Positions 12,111 through 24,363 of a stretch of 64,000 bases of DNA are shown piece by piece (position 1 is the stretch's first letter; each line of letters starts with the position of its first letter). Source of the stretch: Harmonia axyridis. Taxonomy: Eukaryota; Arthropoda; Insecta; Coleoptera; Coccinellidae. The notes below the pieces were generated by a model. The model was not told the origin of the DNA and did not search any database. It saw only the letters and a list, made by a program, of their open reading frames with translations. The stretch covers positions 1,922,001 to 1,986,000 of the forward strand of contig NC_059507.1 of NCBI RefSeq assembly GCF_914767665.1. Direction: 5' to 3'. A program made the position numbers and the translations under genes.

Positions 12111-13380
12111 ACAGGCCAATTGAAAAGTCCCCGGTCTACCATAGTAAAACACATTTTTTTTGCAATATTCGCTTTTATTATTCAACATAGTTTCCTTCGA
12201 GGGCGATACAGAGATTATAGCGATCTTCTAACTTTTCGATACCATTTTTCTAGTACGATTTGTCCTTCGCTTCAAAATAGGCCTCAGTTTCGGCGATTAC
12301 TTCTTCATTGTCGCTAAATTTCTTTCCAGCGAGCTTTCTTTCGAGGTCTGAAAACAGGAAAAAGTCGCAGAGTGCCAGATCTGGAGAAGACAATGGATGC
12401 AGAAACAATTCGAAGCCCAATTCAAGCAATTTTGCTATTGTTTTCATTGATTTGTGACATGGCGCATTGTCTTGATGAAATAGCACCTTTATTTCTTCAA
12501 ATGGGGCCGTTTTTTAATGATTTCATCCTTCAAACGATCCAATAACTCTATTTCATAAACGCTGTTAATCGTCTAGTCCTTCTAGAGGTAATCAATGAAT
12601 ATTATACCTTGCGCATCATAGAATACTGATGCCATAACCTTGCCAGCTGACTGTTGTGTTTTTCCTCGCTTTGGATTCGGTTCATCGTCCACTCAGCTCA
12701 CTGTGGATCGGACTTCGGAGTAAAGTGATGGAGCCATGTATCAACACAAAAATTTATGTTTATTGCCCTTGAACTTGAGCTTCAAACACTGCTCAATATC
12801 ATTAACACGTTGTTGCATTTGATCAATTGTGAGCTCGCGCGGCACCCATTTTGCAAACAGCTTTGTCATGTACAAATATTCGTGAATGATTTAAGATGTA
12901 CACGTTCAGATGATATCTTCACAATGTCTGCCATCTCAATCAACTTCACTTTACGGTAATTCAAAATTATTTTGTGAACCTTTTTTGATTTTTTCGTCGG
13001 TGACAGACTCTTTTGGGCGTCCACTGCGTTCGCCTTCTTCGGTGCTCATTTCACCACGTTCAAACATGGCATACCAATCAATGATGTTTGATTTTCCTGG
13101 TGCAGACGCCGGAATCTCTTCATCAAGCCAAGATTTTGTTCTACTGTATTTTTCCCTTCAAAAAGCAATATTTTATCAGCACACGAAATTTTTTTTTCCA
13201 TCTTTTTTCAAATAACAAAAGTAGCTACACTCACAACGCAATATATCACAAACTAATGGTCGGACTGCTGTCAAATTTTGACATGTATCGTTTGAAGGTT
13301 GGTACTAACTAAAAATCATATGGATTTAATACTAGCACCGCCATCTGTGCACCAAACCGGGGACTTTTCTATTGTCCTAA
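12111..13380 (-). mobile_element. DD34D mariner element (copy 1), inactivated
   Basis: A full-length mariner lies on the minus strand with terminal repeats sharing GAAAAGTCCCCGGT at both ends (about 12122 and, inverted, about 13370). The transposase remnant begins near 13195. It shows an HTH region (IIDWYAMFERGEMSTEEGER) and ends with LFHQDNAPCHKS then SSPDLALCDFFLFSDLERK. The D-to-D spacing of 34 residues identifies the mariner group. The C-terminal frame is open at 12486-12250 and upstream frames are broken. It is homologous to copy 2 at 18713-19820. Confidence 0.85.
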
Positions 13381-13950
13381 CATAATAGATATGGAAGAAG
13401 AAGATATCGTTTCTCTGATTTGTTACCAATTTTGCTGTTTTATCATTCAATCAGTAAACTCCTGCAGTATTGTCATATCGAGATATAAATCAACATTTCT
13501 TAGCCTCCCAAATTAGATACCAGTACTTGATATGTTATAACAACGTGGCCCTCGAAGTTTCCAACTCGCACAATTAGACAACGTTGGAAAAGGAGGCCGA
13601 AGGAACGTAATTATAATTAGAGCAACAACAGAGGGGTGATATCTGGCTGTTCGTCCCCGTTGCCACAAACAACCCCTACTTACATCATTCATTATGCAAT
13701 TCGCGGACCTAGCAGCGAGCAAATACCGCCAAGTATTCCAAGTACGCAGTAATTAATGCAGTACATACATTGGTGTCGTTAACATTCTTAGGTCAGGACC
13801 GAGGAACATCCTGGAATGTGTGGGGTCTTTTCATTACTGCGACATACGCAGCTTTGTAATTGATGTGGAATTAAATTAGAATCGAAATCGGCCATGGAAA
13901 ATGGGTATCTATATGAAATTTTGGATACTGCAATACCCTCAAGTAATAAA
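13381..13950. other. Unassigned sequence
   Basis: No gene is recognised. Short overlapping frames (about 69 codons) are present without motifs. Confidence 0.3.
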
Positions 13951-14525
13951 CGTAGACGAAAGGTGTATACGCAATTTTTACCTATCCCCAACATGGTTAG
14001 ATTACGTTGTCGGATTGTGATATATTTTCAAATACACAATTTTACTATATCGTTAAGAATGTATATTATATTGAATTAAATATATTTATTTGAGTGCTTT
14101 TCGATTAAATATGCAAATTTGAATATTTGGAATCCGATATTTTTCCTAATTGTCGAATTTATAAAAAGCGGATTATTTATTATTTTCTGTATCTACCTGC
14201 TGAAATCCAAGGTTTGGCAACTTTTGCTCTCCTAGTGTCATCGGTTGTTTCACGTCGTTTTACGAGCTTGAAGTTTGTTTTCTGAATTTCTGATATATTT
14301 AGGTATTTATTTCAATCTATTTTGAATTAATATGAAACTTTGATTCACTATGGGACATAAGAAGTGCGTTCTTTGTGGAGAAACTCGATAATTGAGTGAA
14401 ATATCGTATCACTGATATGTTTTCATTTCAGCGAGTTTCATGTCAAATTTGATAGTTCATGTTGGGGCAAAAGTTGCTTACAGAAAATGACATATGCTCC
14501 CTCTATCCATGTTTATTACACTGAG
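13951..14525 (+). mobile_element. MITE-like repeat P, unit 3
   Basis: Same orientation as the unit at 1038-1632. It contains the shared CCCCAACATGGTTAGATTAC, the middle block with TGGGACATAAGAAGTGCG, and the end block CATATGCTCCCTCTATCC. The left terminus is degraded. Non-coding. Confidence 0.65.
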
Positions 14526-15239
14526 TGCAATACTATGGATTAGTCTTTTGCTTGCTTGTTTCATTATTTCACCCAAATGTCGGTGATTTTCGAAATTTTA
14601 GCCAAAATTAAGTGACAACTTTGCAGGTTAATTGAGTAACGAAATTGAAAAAATAAAGGGAAAATGTTGAATAAAGACACTATTACTATCATTGTATAGA
14701 TAGGGATGAAAACTTCGTTATAAACGGACACAACTGGCATTGTATTTCACCCCACGGCACGCCACTGAATTTCAATAAGTCCAGACTTTCGTTACTGCCC
14801 GTCTGCCGTTTTTAATTACATTCTATCAGGTTCTCATTTATATTTACATTTGTGTTTTTTGTCCTTCCCATCTAGGTTTTCTGTTTATTCTACTTGTGAT
14901 TTATTAATCTGCTCGCCACCCACAACATTTCCTTTTTCGTTTTTAATTGCTAGGGTCCTCTCGGTTCATCATTGTCTCGTATATTTGGGTTTGGATGCAA
15001 CGTACAACGGATCGTCATGAATGTAAATCTACTAGGAAATACAGAAAGAATTAATGCTTTCATCGTGATTAGGCTTTTGGACGCCTGTTTTCGAATTAGA
15101 TCGCTCTATTATATCTTAAAAATTTGATACTTTTCGAATTTTTAACCGTGGATGGTCTCAAATATTATAGCCCTTATTCGTTGTAATCTACAGCTCGCCC
15201 TCCAATTCAAGTGTTCTAATGAACTCCAGTATCTGGGAG
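14526..15239. other. Unassigned sequence
   Basis: I see nothing recognisable over about 0.7 kb. Confidence 0.3.
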
Positions 15240-15720
15240 GGCTTCGAGGAGGTTACTTTCTTCCTTCTAAGAGTCTCTTGTCCAAAGCATTTTTTGCGTT
15301 GGCTAGAGATGGTAAGACCAGATGATTCGGTGCTTCTTCCTCCTCCCAACAGAATCTGCACTCGTCGTTTTCTGCTAGACTCATTTTTATGAGGTGCTTC
15401 CTGAGGCGGCTATACCCTCTAAGAAATCTAGTGAGGAGGTGTAGCATCTTCTTGCTAAAATCCAGATCTCATAATATCAAAGTTTCAAAGTTTTTGGGAT
15501 GCTCCAACCCAGGAAGATGCCTCCAGAATGTTCCTCTTTCGGTTTTCTTTTTTTTCGAAACTTTTTATTGTAGGTACAGTTACCTTTACCACAGAAAGGT
15601 TCTGAGGCAATGAAAGGAGTTTGTGGTTTATTTATTGCTTTTAATTCCGGAATGACCAAGAACCCAGACTAAACATGCTTTATTCTTGCCCATTTCATTT
15701 AGTTTCCTTAGATACCCCAA
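15240..15720 (-). pseudogene. Non-LTR retrotransposon C-terminal fragment (family X)
   Basis: On the minus strand, 15447-15253 reads LRKHLIKMSLAENDECRFCW, then EEEEAPNHLV. This matches the C-terminal knuckle region of the fragment at 2820-3302, though here the last Cys of the knuckle is not clear. The upstream part (about 15720-15480) matches the segment at 62460-62570, with different small indels. It has only short open frames. Confidence 0.65.
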
Positions 15721-15786
15721 TAACATCGTAGAATCAATAATATATGAGATCAATGCATTTCTGATAGTCAGGGATAATTCGATTCT

Positions 15787-16360
15787 TTATGAATGATATG
15801 CTTGCAGTAGTTTCTCGTTGGTTATGCGTAATAGAGAACCTTTTCTGGGTTCATTCCACCTGATGAGAGCAAATGGTTTTGTCGCTGCAATGTCAACATT
15901 ATAATGGTTCACCTCGTTGATATGTTTTCCATGTAGAGGATTCTTCTCCATCTTTCCAGTTTTTTTCTGGGACCATCTGGTAGTTGTATGCTTCATCTGT
16001 TTCTCACAATGTTCGGTAGACTGATGACGTACTTCCTTGGTCTCTGAAGTATATTCGTAGGCCTTTTAGTTCCAAAGAGCAAGTTCCATGATGTATAGCA
16101 GACTCTTCTTTATTCCTCAGCAGTGTTGTCCTCTCGATGGTTTATTTCGGTGAATAGACAAAATACATCACTGAGGTATGAAACATTATTACCTGTGGTG
16201 GTTCTCATCTTGCGTTGTAGGTTCTCAATATCTGTTTTGCTCAATGGAACTATACTGAATGAGTATGTTAGAATTGAACAAGCATTGATGGCTCTATTCA
16301 TGTTCTTGATGTTGAGGTTTTTTTATAATGTTTCCGAGTCTCCTAATGATTTCTGTCATT
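15787..16360 (-). pseudogene. Non-LTR reverse transcriptase C-terminal fragment
   Basis: On the minus strand, 16301-16110 encodes YSFSIVPLSKTDIENLQRKM followed by RTT, a block just downstream of the reverse transcriptase core in many arthropod non-LTR elements. Further on, after frame breaks, it reads 'LLYIMELAL' (about 16100), then WSQKKTGKMEKNPLHGKHIN and LIRWNEPRKGSLLRITNEKL (to 15787), corresponding to the 'W..LHG......L..G.L...TE' tail. It is a relic and matches the plus-strand relic at 9120-9480. Confidence 0.65.
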
Positions 16361-18712
16361 AAGTCTTTCTTTATTCTTTGCTGGTTGATTCGTCGGTCTT
16401 GTTTTATTCCAATAATTGAAGTTAGTATTTTTGATGATCGTTATTCGATATAAATTTGAAGAGAAAAGAAGGGAACGATCACTCACTTGAGAGACTCTAC
16501 GAGAATAACCGTCGAAATCAATAGGCAACGCCTTCTGAACACCTCCAGTTAATTCAGAAGCCTCCGTATCCAGAAACATGGGAGAAAGTTGGCCGGGGGA
16601 AAAGAGAGGAAGTTCGCTGCTTGAACGTTTCCGCTTCAGAATCTCTTGCTGCTTAATTATCTTTCCCGAGTTTGGACGTCTCGTCCCAGAATGCAGCTAC
16701 CCACGTTGTCTGCCAACAAGCTAGCTAATTAAACTTATGTGGCATTAAATTGAAATTAGAAGGACTATACGCGGCATAACAAAGGATCAGGCGAATCAGG
16801 AAATCTGTGAATGAGTTCGAAGTAAACTTTGAGAACGCCTCCTCTGTTCAGACCTCATCAAATTAGCATAGCAGGTCTGCTGATTTGATGGCCTTTCCAG
16901 TATCTGCCAGTGATCTTCGGGAGTTTCCTAGCAACATGCATTGACAAGGTGGAGTCTGGGTCATAATCAGGATCATTATAGGAAACGCATTCCTAATTGA
17001 TACCTGTGCTTATACAGGGTGCCCCACAATAAATATGTGGTCAATTATTCAATGATGTTTCAATAAAAAATATTTGGTAATGTTTAGCTACAGCTGCAAA
17101 TATTATGGGAATTTGTGAAAAATCTTGTTATTCAAATTTAATACTTTCAATCATGTGTATCAAACTGGGGGGTTTGTAAAAATATTAAGGTCAATGCAAA
17201 ATTTCATGTTGGCCGGAGCACCAAAATTATGGTCCACTCCACTGAAGAAACAACTCCTTCTCTACTTGCGAAGTTGATTTCGCGTTGCATTAATTTCAAT
17301 CTTAAAAAACTGCCTCTTTATAATGAAAAAATCTTTGCGATAGAAGTGACGGCAAATTTTCCGTCAGTCCGGGCCTGTCGGGTTGAAATATTGGATTGTC
17401 CAAAACGATAACTTGAGGATCGTACTCGGATAAGACGGAAAACAAACACAATCGAATAGGTGAGACTAAACGTCAGTTTTGATGAAATACGTGATCTGAA
17501 TCGACAAATTTCTAGGCTTGGGACCAAGTCCTCCGCTTCTTGTCGATCGGGATACAGGACTGGCTGGATTCCTCTATCGGGAATTTCGCGACAAGAACCG
17601 CATTCGGACTACCAATCGAAGAAACTCATCACGAAGACTATGAACTGGTTCTTCTAATTATCTTTCCGAGTCTGTCGATGGTATTGAAAGCTTTGCGATA
17701 ACTTTCGCTATGAAAACATTTTAAAATTTCCTATCGCAAAACGCATTTCAGACTATTTAGGTTTGGTGTCTGTCTGTGTGTCCGCGAAACCTTTAAACAG
17801 GCTCAACTCTCACAATGCTCAACCGATTTTCATGGAAATTAGTGTGATAATCCTCTTTTCTACGTGCTACATTTCAATTGATGATATCACCAGAATGATA
17901 GAAAACTCAAGAAAAAATTTGGAAGAAAAATACTTCATATTATCGTATCAGGTTTAGATTTAGATTTAGCCTGAAAATATATGATAACTCTTTCAAGCTC
18001 CATGCAGAATTTTGTGTTGATAGCCTAGTAACCAGAACCATAGTAAATCCAAGCAGAATATAGCAAAAAAATTATAAAAACCAATGATGGAGTCATGAGC
18101 TTTTGAGGCGTCTTTCGTCCATATGAATCCTCAGAGACCAGATACAGTTCTACGGTTCTCAAGGATGCTCAAAATCCCCTGACTTCACGTCAGTGCTCTC
18201 CCAATTTTTCTCGATATTCTTCTTGAATTTTTTATAATTGTGATAACACTATTTGCAAAAATCTCTTTTTTTCGCAATTACTCCTTTTGATCTTCTACTA
18301 ATTGATATGATTCAAAGGCATATTCATATTCTCAATGAACATAGTTATTCGAACGAGGTATATTAATAGAGTTAAACCTCACATTTGAGAATTTATGTTT
18401 ATGAATTCTTGAATGTGGGGCTCAACTCTCAAATAGCTATGAAGGGTTAATCCATCAAACATTCCAAAAGTACAGCTGACGTTCAGTGAGAAGACGAATA
18501 CGCCTCTAAATCATACCAATTAGTCAACAAACAATGTCATATATAACGACTATATAGCATCGGAATATGTATATGTCATCCAGAATTATACATGCCTCGA
18601 CTAATGTTGGTTGCTTTTTCCCAATATTCGTTATGACGAAAGCAACTTACATTTTGATTCTATAATTATAAACAAAGTGAATAATTGCTAATAGTAACTG
18701 TTTGAATACTTG
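16361..18712. other. Unassigned intergenic sequence
   Basis: About 2.3 kb without a recognised gene. A transposon-terminus-like CAGGGTGCCCCACAATAAAT lies at about 17018. An imperfect hairpin lies at 18369-18428. Confidence 0.3.
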
Positions 18713-19820
18713 TATGAAAATAAGAAATCGTGTGTTGATGAAATATTGCCTTTCGAAGGGAAAAAACACAGTTGAAGCAAAATCTTAGCTTGATGAAGGG
18801 TTTTTAGGAGTCTGGACCAGGAAAATCAACCATCATTGATTGGTATGCTAAGTTTGAACGTGGTGAAATGAGCACCCAAGACGGCGAACGCAGTGGATGC
18901 TCAAAAGGGGCTGTCACCGATGAAAAAGCAAAAAAGTTCACAAAATAATTTCGAATGACCGTAAAGTGAAGTTGATCGAGATAGCAGACATTTTGAAGAT
19001 ATCATCTGAACGTATACATCATATCATTCACGAATATTTGTACATGAGAAAGCTGTGTGCAAAATGGGTGCCGCGCGAGCTCACATTCGATCAAAAGCAA
19101 CAACGTGTCAATGATTCTGAGGAGTGTTTGAAGCTGTTTAAGTGCAATAAACCTGAAATTTTCGTCGATATGTGACAATGGATGAAACATGGCTCCATCA
19201 TTTCACTCCGGAGTCTAATCGACAGTCAGCTGAGTGAACTGCACACGATGGACCGAATCCAAAGCGAAGAAAAACACAACAGTCAGCTGGCAAGGTTATG
19301 GCATTAGTATTCTGTGATGTGCAAGGTATAATATTCATTGATTACTTCCAAAAGGGCCTGACCATCAACGATTATTATATAGCGTTATTGGATCGATTGA
19401 AGGATGCAATCGTTAAAAAACGGCCCCATTTGAAGAAAAAAAAGGCTGTTTCATCAAGACAATGCGCCTTGTCACATTTCAATGAAAATAATGAAAGAAT
19501 TGCATGAATTGGGCTTCGAATTGCTTCTGCATCCACCGTAATCGCCAGATCTGGCCCTCAACGACTTTTTTCTGTTCTCAGACCTCAAAAGTATGCACGC
19601 TAGAAAGAAATTTAGCTCCAATGAAGAAATAATCGCCGAAACTGAGGCCTATTTTGAAACGAAAGACAAATCGTACTACAAAAATGTTATCGAAAAGTTT
19701 GAAGATCGCTATAATCGCTGTATTGCCCTCGAAGGCAACTATGTTGAATAATAAAATAGAATTTTGCCGAAAAAAATATGTTTTATTATGGTAGACCGGA
19801 GACTTTTCAATTGGCCTTTT
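18713..19820 (+). mobile_element. DD34D mariner element (copy 2), 5'-truncated
   Basis: The transposase reads, with breaks, VLMKYCLSKGKNTVEAKSWL, then STIIDWYAKFERGEMSTQDG and an HTH-bearing frame at 18966-19175 (VKLIEIADILKISSERIHHI). The catalytic region at 19298 onward is frame-broken, with recognisable FHQDNA and SPDLALNDFFLF-like pieces near 19455-19580. The 3' terminus carries GTAGACCGGAGACTTTTCAA. The left terminal repeat is absent. It is homologous to copy 1 at 12111-13380. Confidence 0.8.
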
Positions 19821-20883
19821 AGTCTTGTTAGTTTTTCAGAAAAAGAAAAAGAGAATGGGGAATCAGATTTTGTCTATCTCCTCTGATTCAAAAGTTGTAA
19901 GTAGTGCTAAAATATCGAAATTTTCCCACCCTGTACAAACGGCTATAACTTTCGACCAATTTCAACCAATTTTGATGATACTAAAGAGATGAGTGCGTGA
20001 CGGAAAATTGTTTCCGAAATTCCAGGTCCGTAATCAGGAACCCAAATTTTTGTCAGAGCAATAAAAAAAATTCCACAAATTTCTGAGGACACGCTGTATA
20101 TAGAAAACCAGTCAACTCAGAATACCCATAAATGAGGGCATTTCGTGAACAGCAACACCCAGTACCACGCAGTTCCCAACTTCGCCAACAAAACCATCAC
20201 CAAGTCGTCTCCTCACCGGAATCTTCACTCACCGTCGAAAATCACCCGGATTCTCGAATGTGCAACGTGTGCCGGACGCATAAAAGCGTCGTAACGAGCG
20301 TCGCCTCCCCCCACCACCGCCGCCGCCACAATAAGACGCAGACGAGGGTAGGCCGCAGCGCGTTGAGCCCCGCACTCGGTCTGCCTGAAAGGCTTCATTA
20401 TCGGATAGAATGACATTTTTAGTAAGCCGCCCTCTGTCGGTGACAATGGAACGTTCGTTAATGTTAACAAGAGCCTGATTAACCCCCCCAGTTTTAGTTA
20501 TTATTCCACTGGTGGCGTTCCTAAATGCCAGGCCTGCTGGTTGCCTGGGCCCGGGATGTAAAGCTGGCACACATCGTCGGAATTTCAATGACGGAAGTGG
20601 CTGGCTTCATTTGCAGTTATCAGATTGGGAATCAATCAGTTCATTTGGATGCCGAGAGCGGGTTGGGTATGTGAATTATGTGTGTGTGTTGTTTCGCGTT
20701 TTGAAATTCGGAAAAAATACGACAAATTAGTGGACAATAATTGGGATGATTATGAAAGACTCGTCGACTTCATTAAAACCCTTCAAAGTTTCACATTGAA
20801 CATATTGAATTGAAAACTTTTACCTAAAATCATTTTAGGAACACTCGACAAGACAAATTTGCATATTTCAGCAACCCTTCAGA
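19821..20883. other. Unassigned sequence with a GC-rich, CpG-rich patch
   Basis: The stretch at about 20130-20600 is clearly GC-richer than its surroundings, with CCACCACCGCCGCCGCCAC and many CpG. Frames of 80-119 codons are open on both strands there, which is expected from base composition. No domain is recognised. It could be an unmethylated promoter or conserved non-coding element. Confidence 0.3.
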
Positions 20884-21617
20884 GAGAACTCTTTCCCAAT
20901 CAGCCTCTTCCCAATGGATATGCACTCTCGCAAAATCCAAACGCGCCCTTCGATGGGCTGGGGTAAGAGCTGGGCCTCTTGTCGCGACACGAGGCCTTAA
21001 ATCATATTCTCTGAGGCGATTTCTTATTGTCTGAGTGCTAATTTGCACCCCATGAGTTTGCTCAAGCTGATTTTGAACGAGGCGAGCGGTTGCAAACCGT
21101 TGTCTCAACGAAGAAACTCTCAAGTACCGTTCTTGAATGGCAGTTGTTACCCGTGGTCTACCCTGTCCTGGTCTTCGGACATTCATACCTGTCTCCCTGA
21201 ATCGCTGCAACATTCTGGACACACTTGTTTGGGAAACTCCAAACCTTTCTGCAATTTTTGTGTATGTCCACCCTTCTTCTCGCAAAACTACCGCTTGGGC
21301 ACATTCCTCTTGGGTCAAATTGCGTGTTTCGCGTTGCATAGCGATCGAGTGTAGAAAATCGAAACGAAAGAAAAACTATTGATCACTAGAATTGATCGAG
21401 AACAACTGATTTCAGAATGGAGCCAATACATTCAAAATCTGATAATCTCATCTTTTTCTATTCCTGCTGGGAAAAAACATCTGTATTGAAGAAAAACGTT
21501 GAAAGTGGATATCATATGCATACATAATTCTGATAAAAATAATTATCATTGAGAACACATTCAGTTGTAGAATAAATTTGAGATTTCCATAATGTGCGTT
21601 AATTTTTTTGCGCAGTG
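20884..21617 (-). mobile_element. Tc1-like element, truncated at the catalytic domain
   Basis: It is read on the minus strand from its terminus TGCGCAGTG at 21617, bordered by TA. The transposase N-terminus starts at 21339 (MQRETRNLTQEECAQAVVLR), includes both HTH regions and runs to HIHWEEADWERVL near 20884. There the homology stops just before the first catalytic aspartate. The frame is open for about 150 residues. This copy lacks the insertion found after DWERV in the 24364 copy. Confidence 0.85.
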
Positions 21618-22635
21618 TATTTTGGAATTTTTCTAGTAAACTCAATATTTCTTCGTTGGGAACACTGGGTAGTTGGTATTGTCGCACAACAATATGGCGA
21701 CGGTGAATATGGCCAATTGGCTTGTTAATAGTAATAGCTACTCAAAATTGAGACACCCCGTATAATCTCCATCTGGAAACGAATCCGATTCCCCCACCTA
21801 ATTTTTTTTAAGCGACGATAATTATATTTATCAAAATGCCGTCCGATACGCGTCCGTTCAAAGCGTCGTCGGTCGTTCTCGTATCGTTAGTGAAGGAAAC
21901 AAAAACAAGTCGGAAGCGTCACGACGGCCTGACCGATGCCTATACACACATCCACAGGACGTTTTGCGATGCCGGATAATGAGCCCTCAACCGGGCGCGC
22001 ACTCATTAGAGACGACGCGGCATCGACGCTCGTTAGAGACGACGTCGGACCCGCAGACGGTCGGAGGGACGCCAGCCGCCATTTCATTAGTACTAACAAG
22101 CTTGGAACCACCGGCGGACAGGGACGGCCGTCCAAAATATAATATTGTTTTCGATGCTGACACTGCAAATTTTGCACAATCTTCCATTATTTTGTCAATT
22201 AGGATATAACGAATCTTTGGAAAAATGTGGCCTCCAAGGGCGCAATACCGCCTCCCCTCACAGTCCCACAGTATCATGTAATGTGATTGTAGTCGGTTAA
22301 GTCATCCAAATGAGGGATGATGATGAAACAATAGTCTTAAAATACTCTTTATTAACTCCTTTAGACACTTCTGTCAATAGGTCCCGGGCCTAAGCAGTAA
22401 AAACACATATTTTCCTAAAAATTCGACTTTATTAACTTTTCAATACCTTGCCAGCTGATGTTTCAGGTTTTGATCGTTTTCGACTGCTTTCCACTGAGCT
22501 AACGCTCTCTTTGACTCAGGAGAATGGTGATGGATCCTTGTTTCAAGTAACTCAAAGGTTTGCAGCTATGTGCTAGGGTTGTACAATAAGTTTTGCGATT
22601 CGATAAGAGAGAGCGCGTTGCTACTAGGCTATGTA
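21618..22635. other. Unassigned sequence with a GC-richer patch
   Basis: At about 21840-22280 CpG-rich sequence gives overlapping open frames on both strands (68-96 codons) without domains. I do not call a gene. Confidence 0.3.
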
Positions 22636-23575
22636 ACGGGTGTTTTTTTTCAAGGTATTTAACTTTAAGTTGGCATTACTGTTCAAGATGGTGACCGATT
22701 TAACAGCTGTCAAGTGATTTATTCTCAGTTTGGTTTGGCAATTCATCATGAATAGACTCACGCCTGAACAACGCCTGCAAATAGTGTAATTTCATTTCGA
22801 AAATAATGGTTCTGTGCGGAATACGTATCGCGCACTACGTCCATTTCATTTTGTTTAGCGATGAAGCGCACGTCTGGTTGAATGGCTAAGTCAACAAACA
22901 AAACTGCCGCATTTGGACTGAAGCTAATCCTCAAGTGTATGTCGAAACACCGTTACATCCAGAAAAACTGACTGTTTGGTGCGCTTTATGGGCTGGTGGA
23001 ATCATTGGTCCTTACTTCTTCAAAAACGATGATGGCCAGAACGTTACAGTCAATGGTGATCGGTATACAGCCATGATAACTAACTTTTTCATTCCTGAAT
23101 TGAACAACCATGATGTCCAGAAGCTGTGGTTCCAACAAGACGGCGCAACATGTCACACAGCTCGTGCCACAATCGATTTATTGAAAGACACGTTTGGTGA
23201 CCGCCTAATTTTACGTTTTGGACCTGTGAATTGGCCTCCAAGATCTTGTGATTTAACACCGCTAGACAACTTTCTGTGGGGCTATGTAAGGTCATTGGTC
23301 TATGCGGATAAGCCACAAACCCTTGACCATTTGGAAGACAACATTCGCCGTGTTATTGCCGATATACGGCCACAAATGTTGGAAAAAGTCATCGAAAATT
23401 GGACGACTAGATTGGACTACATCCGAGCCTGCCGTGGCGGTCATATGCTAGAAATCATATTTAAAATGTAATGCCACAAGATTATCTTAAGGATAAATAA
23501 AATTCATGTCAATCGAATAATCCATCGTTGTTTTATTGCAATTTTAAGTTCTATAGCTCTAAAAAAAACACCCTT
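22636..23575 (+). mobile_element. DD41D mariner-like element (copy C), internally deleted
   Basis: A 940-bp copy with both terminal repeats and TA borders. The transposase start near 22748 is followed by a stop replacing Gln early on. The shared deletion junction lies at about 22845. The frame is open at 22935-23471 and contains WFQQDGATCH and CDLTPLDNFLW. A TAC-to-TAA stop in the GYVNKQ block cuts off the first catalytic aspartate. Confidence 0.9.
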
Positions 23576-24149
23576 TATAGGCCGTGCGACGCGTGCATAT
23601 CAAGCTCAAGTAATTGCAAGTAGCTTGATATCAAGTCAAGCTATAAATAACTAAAATCAAGTCAAGTCAAGCTCAAGTATGTAATTTTTCATGAGCTCGA
23701 TTTTCGAAATTGACACGAGAAACTTCTAGTGCAATACGTGGCCGAATAAAAATCCAAAACAACAACCATCATCCAAACTCCGCAGAGCCAACTCTGGTGC
23801 AGCACATCGTCGAAGTAACTCGCCGACCACAAAACTACAATTGACACTCGTTAGGGTCATTAGCGATATCTGTCTGTCCATCCGTTCGCCAGTGCCGTTA
23901 ATTATCGCCCCTAACAGATAGTCCACGCCTCGGGCAACGTTTCTGCGCGGATGTGACAACGTCCGTAGGTTCTGGCTCACAAGAGACCGATATTGAGTTC
24001 TTCCTAATGAGATGGCACATGTTGACGATTCGTTATGGGGGTATTATTTCGGAGGTGCATCCGCTTTGATACGAATATGATTGGTCAACGATGGAATTCG
24101 ATTCTGGTATCGGATTGTATGCATAAAATTGTACCTCAACCCAAAATTG
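23576..24149. other. Unassigned sequence with CAAGT-rich repeat
   Basis: At 23595-23680 a short-period repeat of CAAGCTCAAGT / TCAAGTCAAG type is visible. The rest has no recognisable gene. Confidence 0.4.
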
Positions 24150-24363
24150 AGTAATAAACACAGATAGAGGGAGCATATGTCATTTTCAGTGAGCAAATTT
24201 TGTCCTCAACATGAACTATCAAATTTGACATGGAGCGCGGGGAAATGAAAGCATATCAGTCATACGATAAGTTACTCAATTCGCGAGTTTCTCCGCGAAG
24301 AACGCACTTCTTATGTCCCATAGTGAATCAACGTTTCATATTTACTCAAAAGTAAATTGAAAA

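Noticed and set aside
20229..20588. 119-codon minus-strand frame with Arg- and Gly-rich stretches
   Set aside because: It lies in a CpG-rich patch where stops are rare by composition; frames on the other strand are open too.
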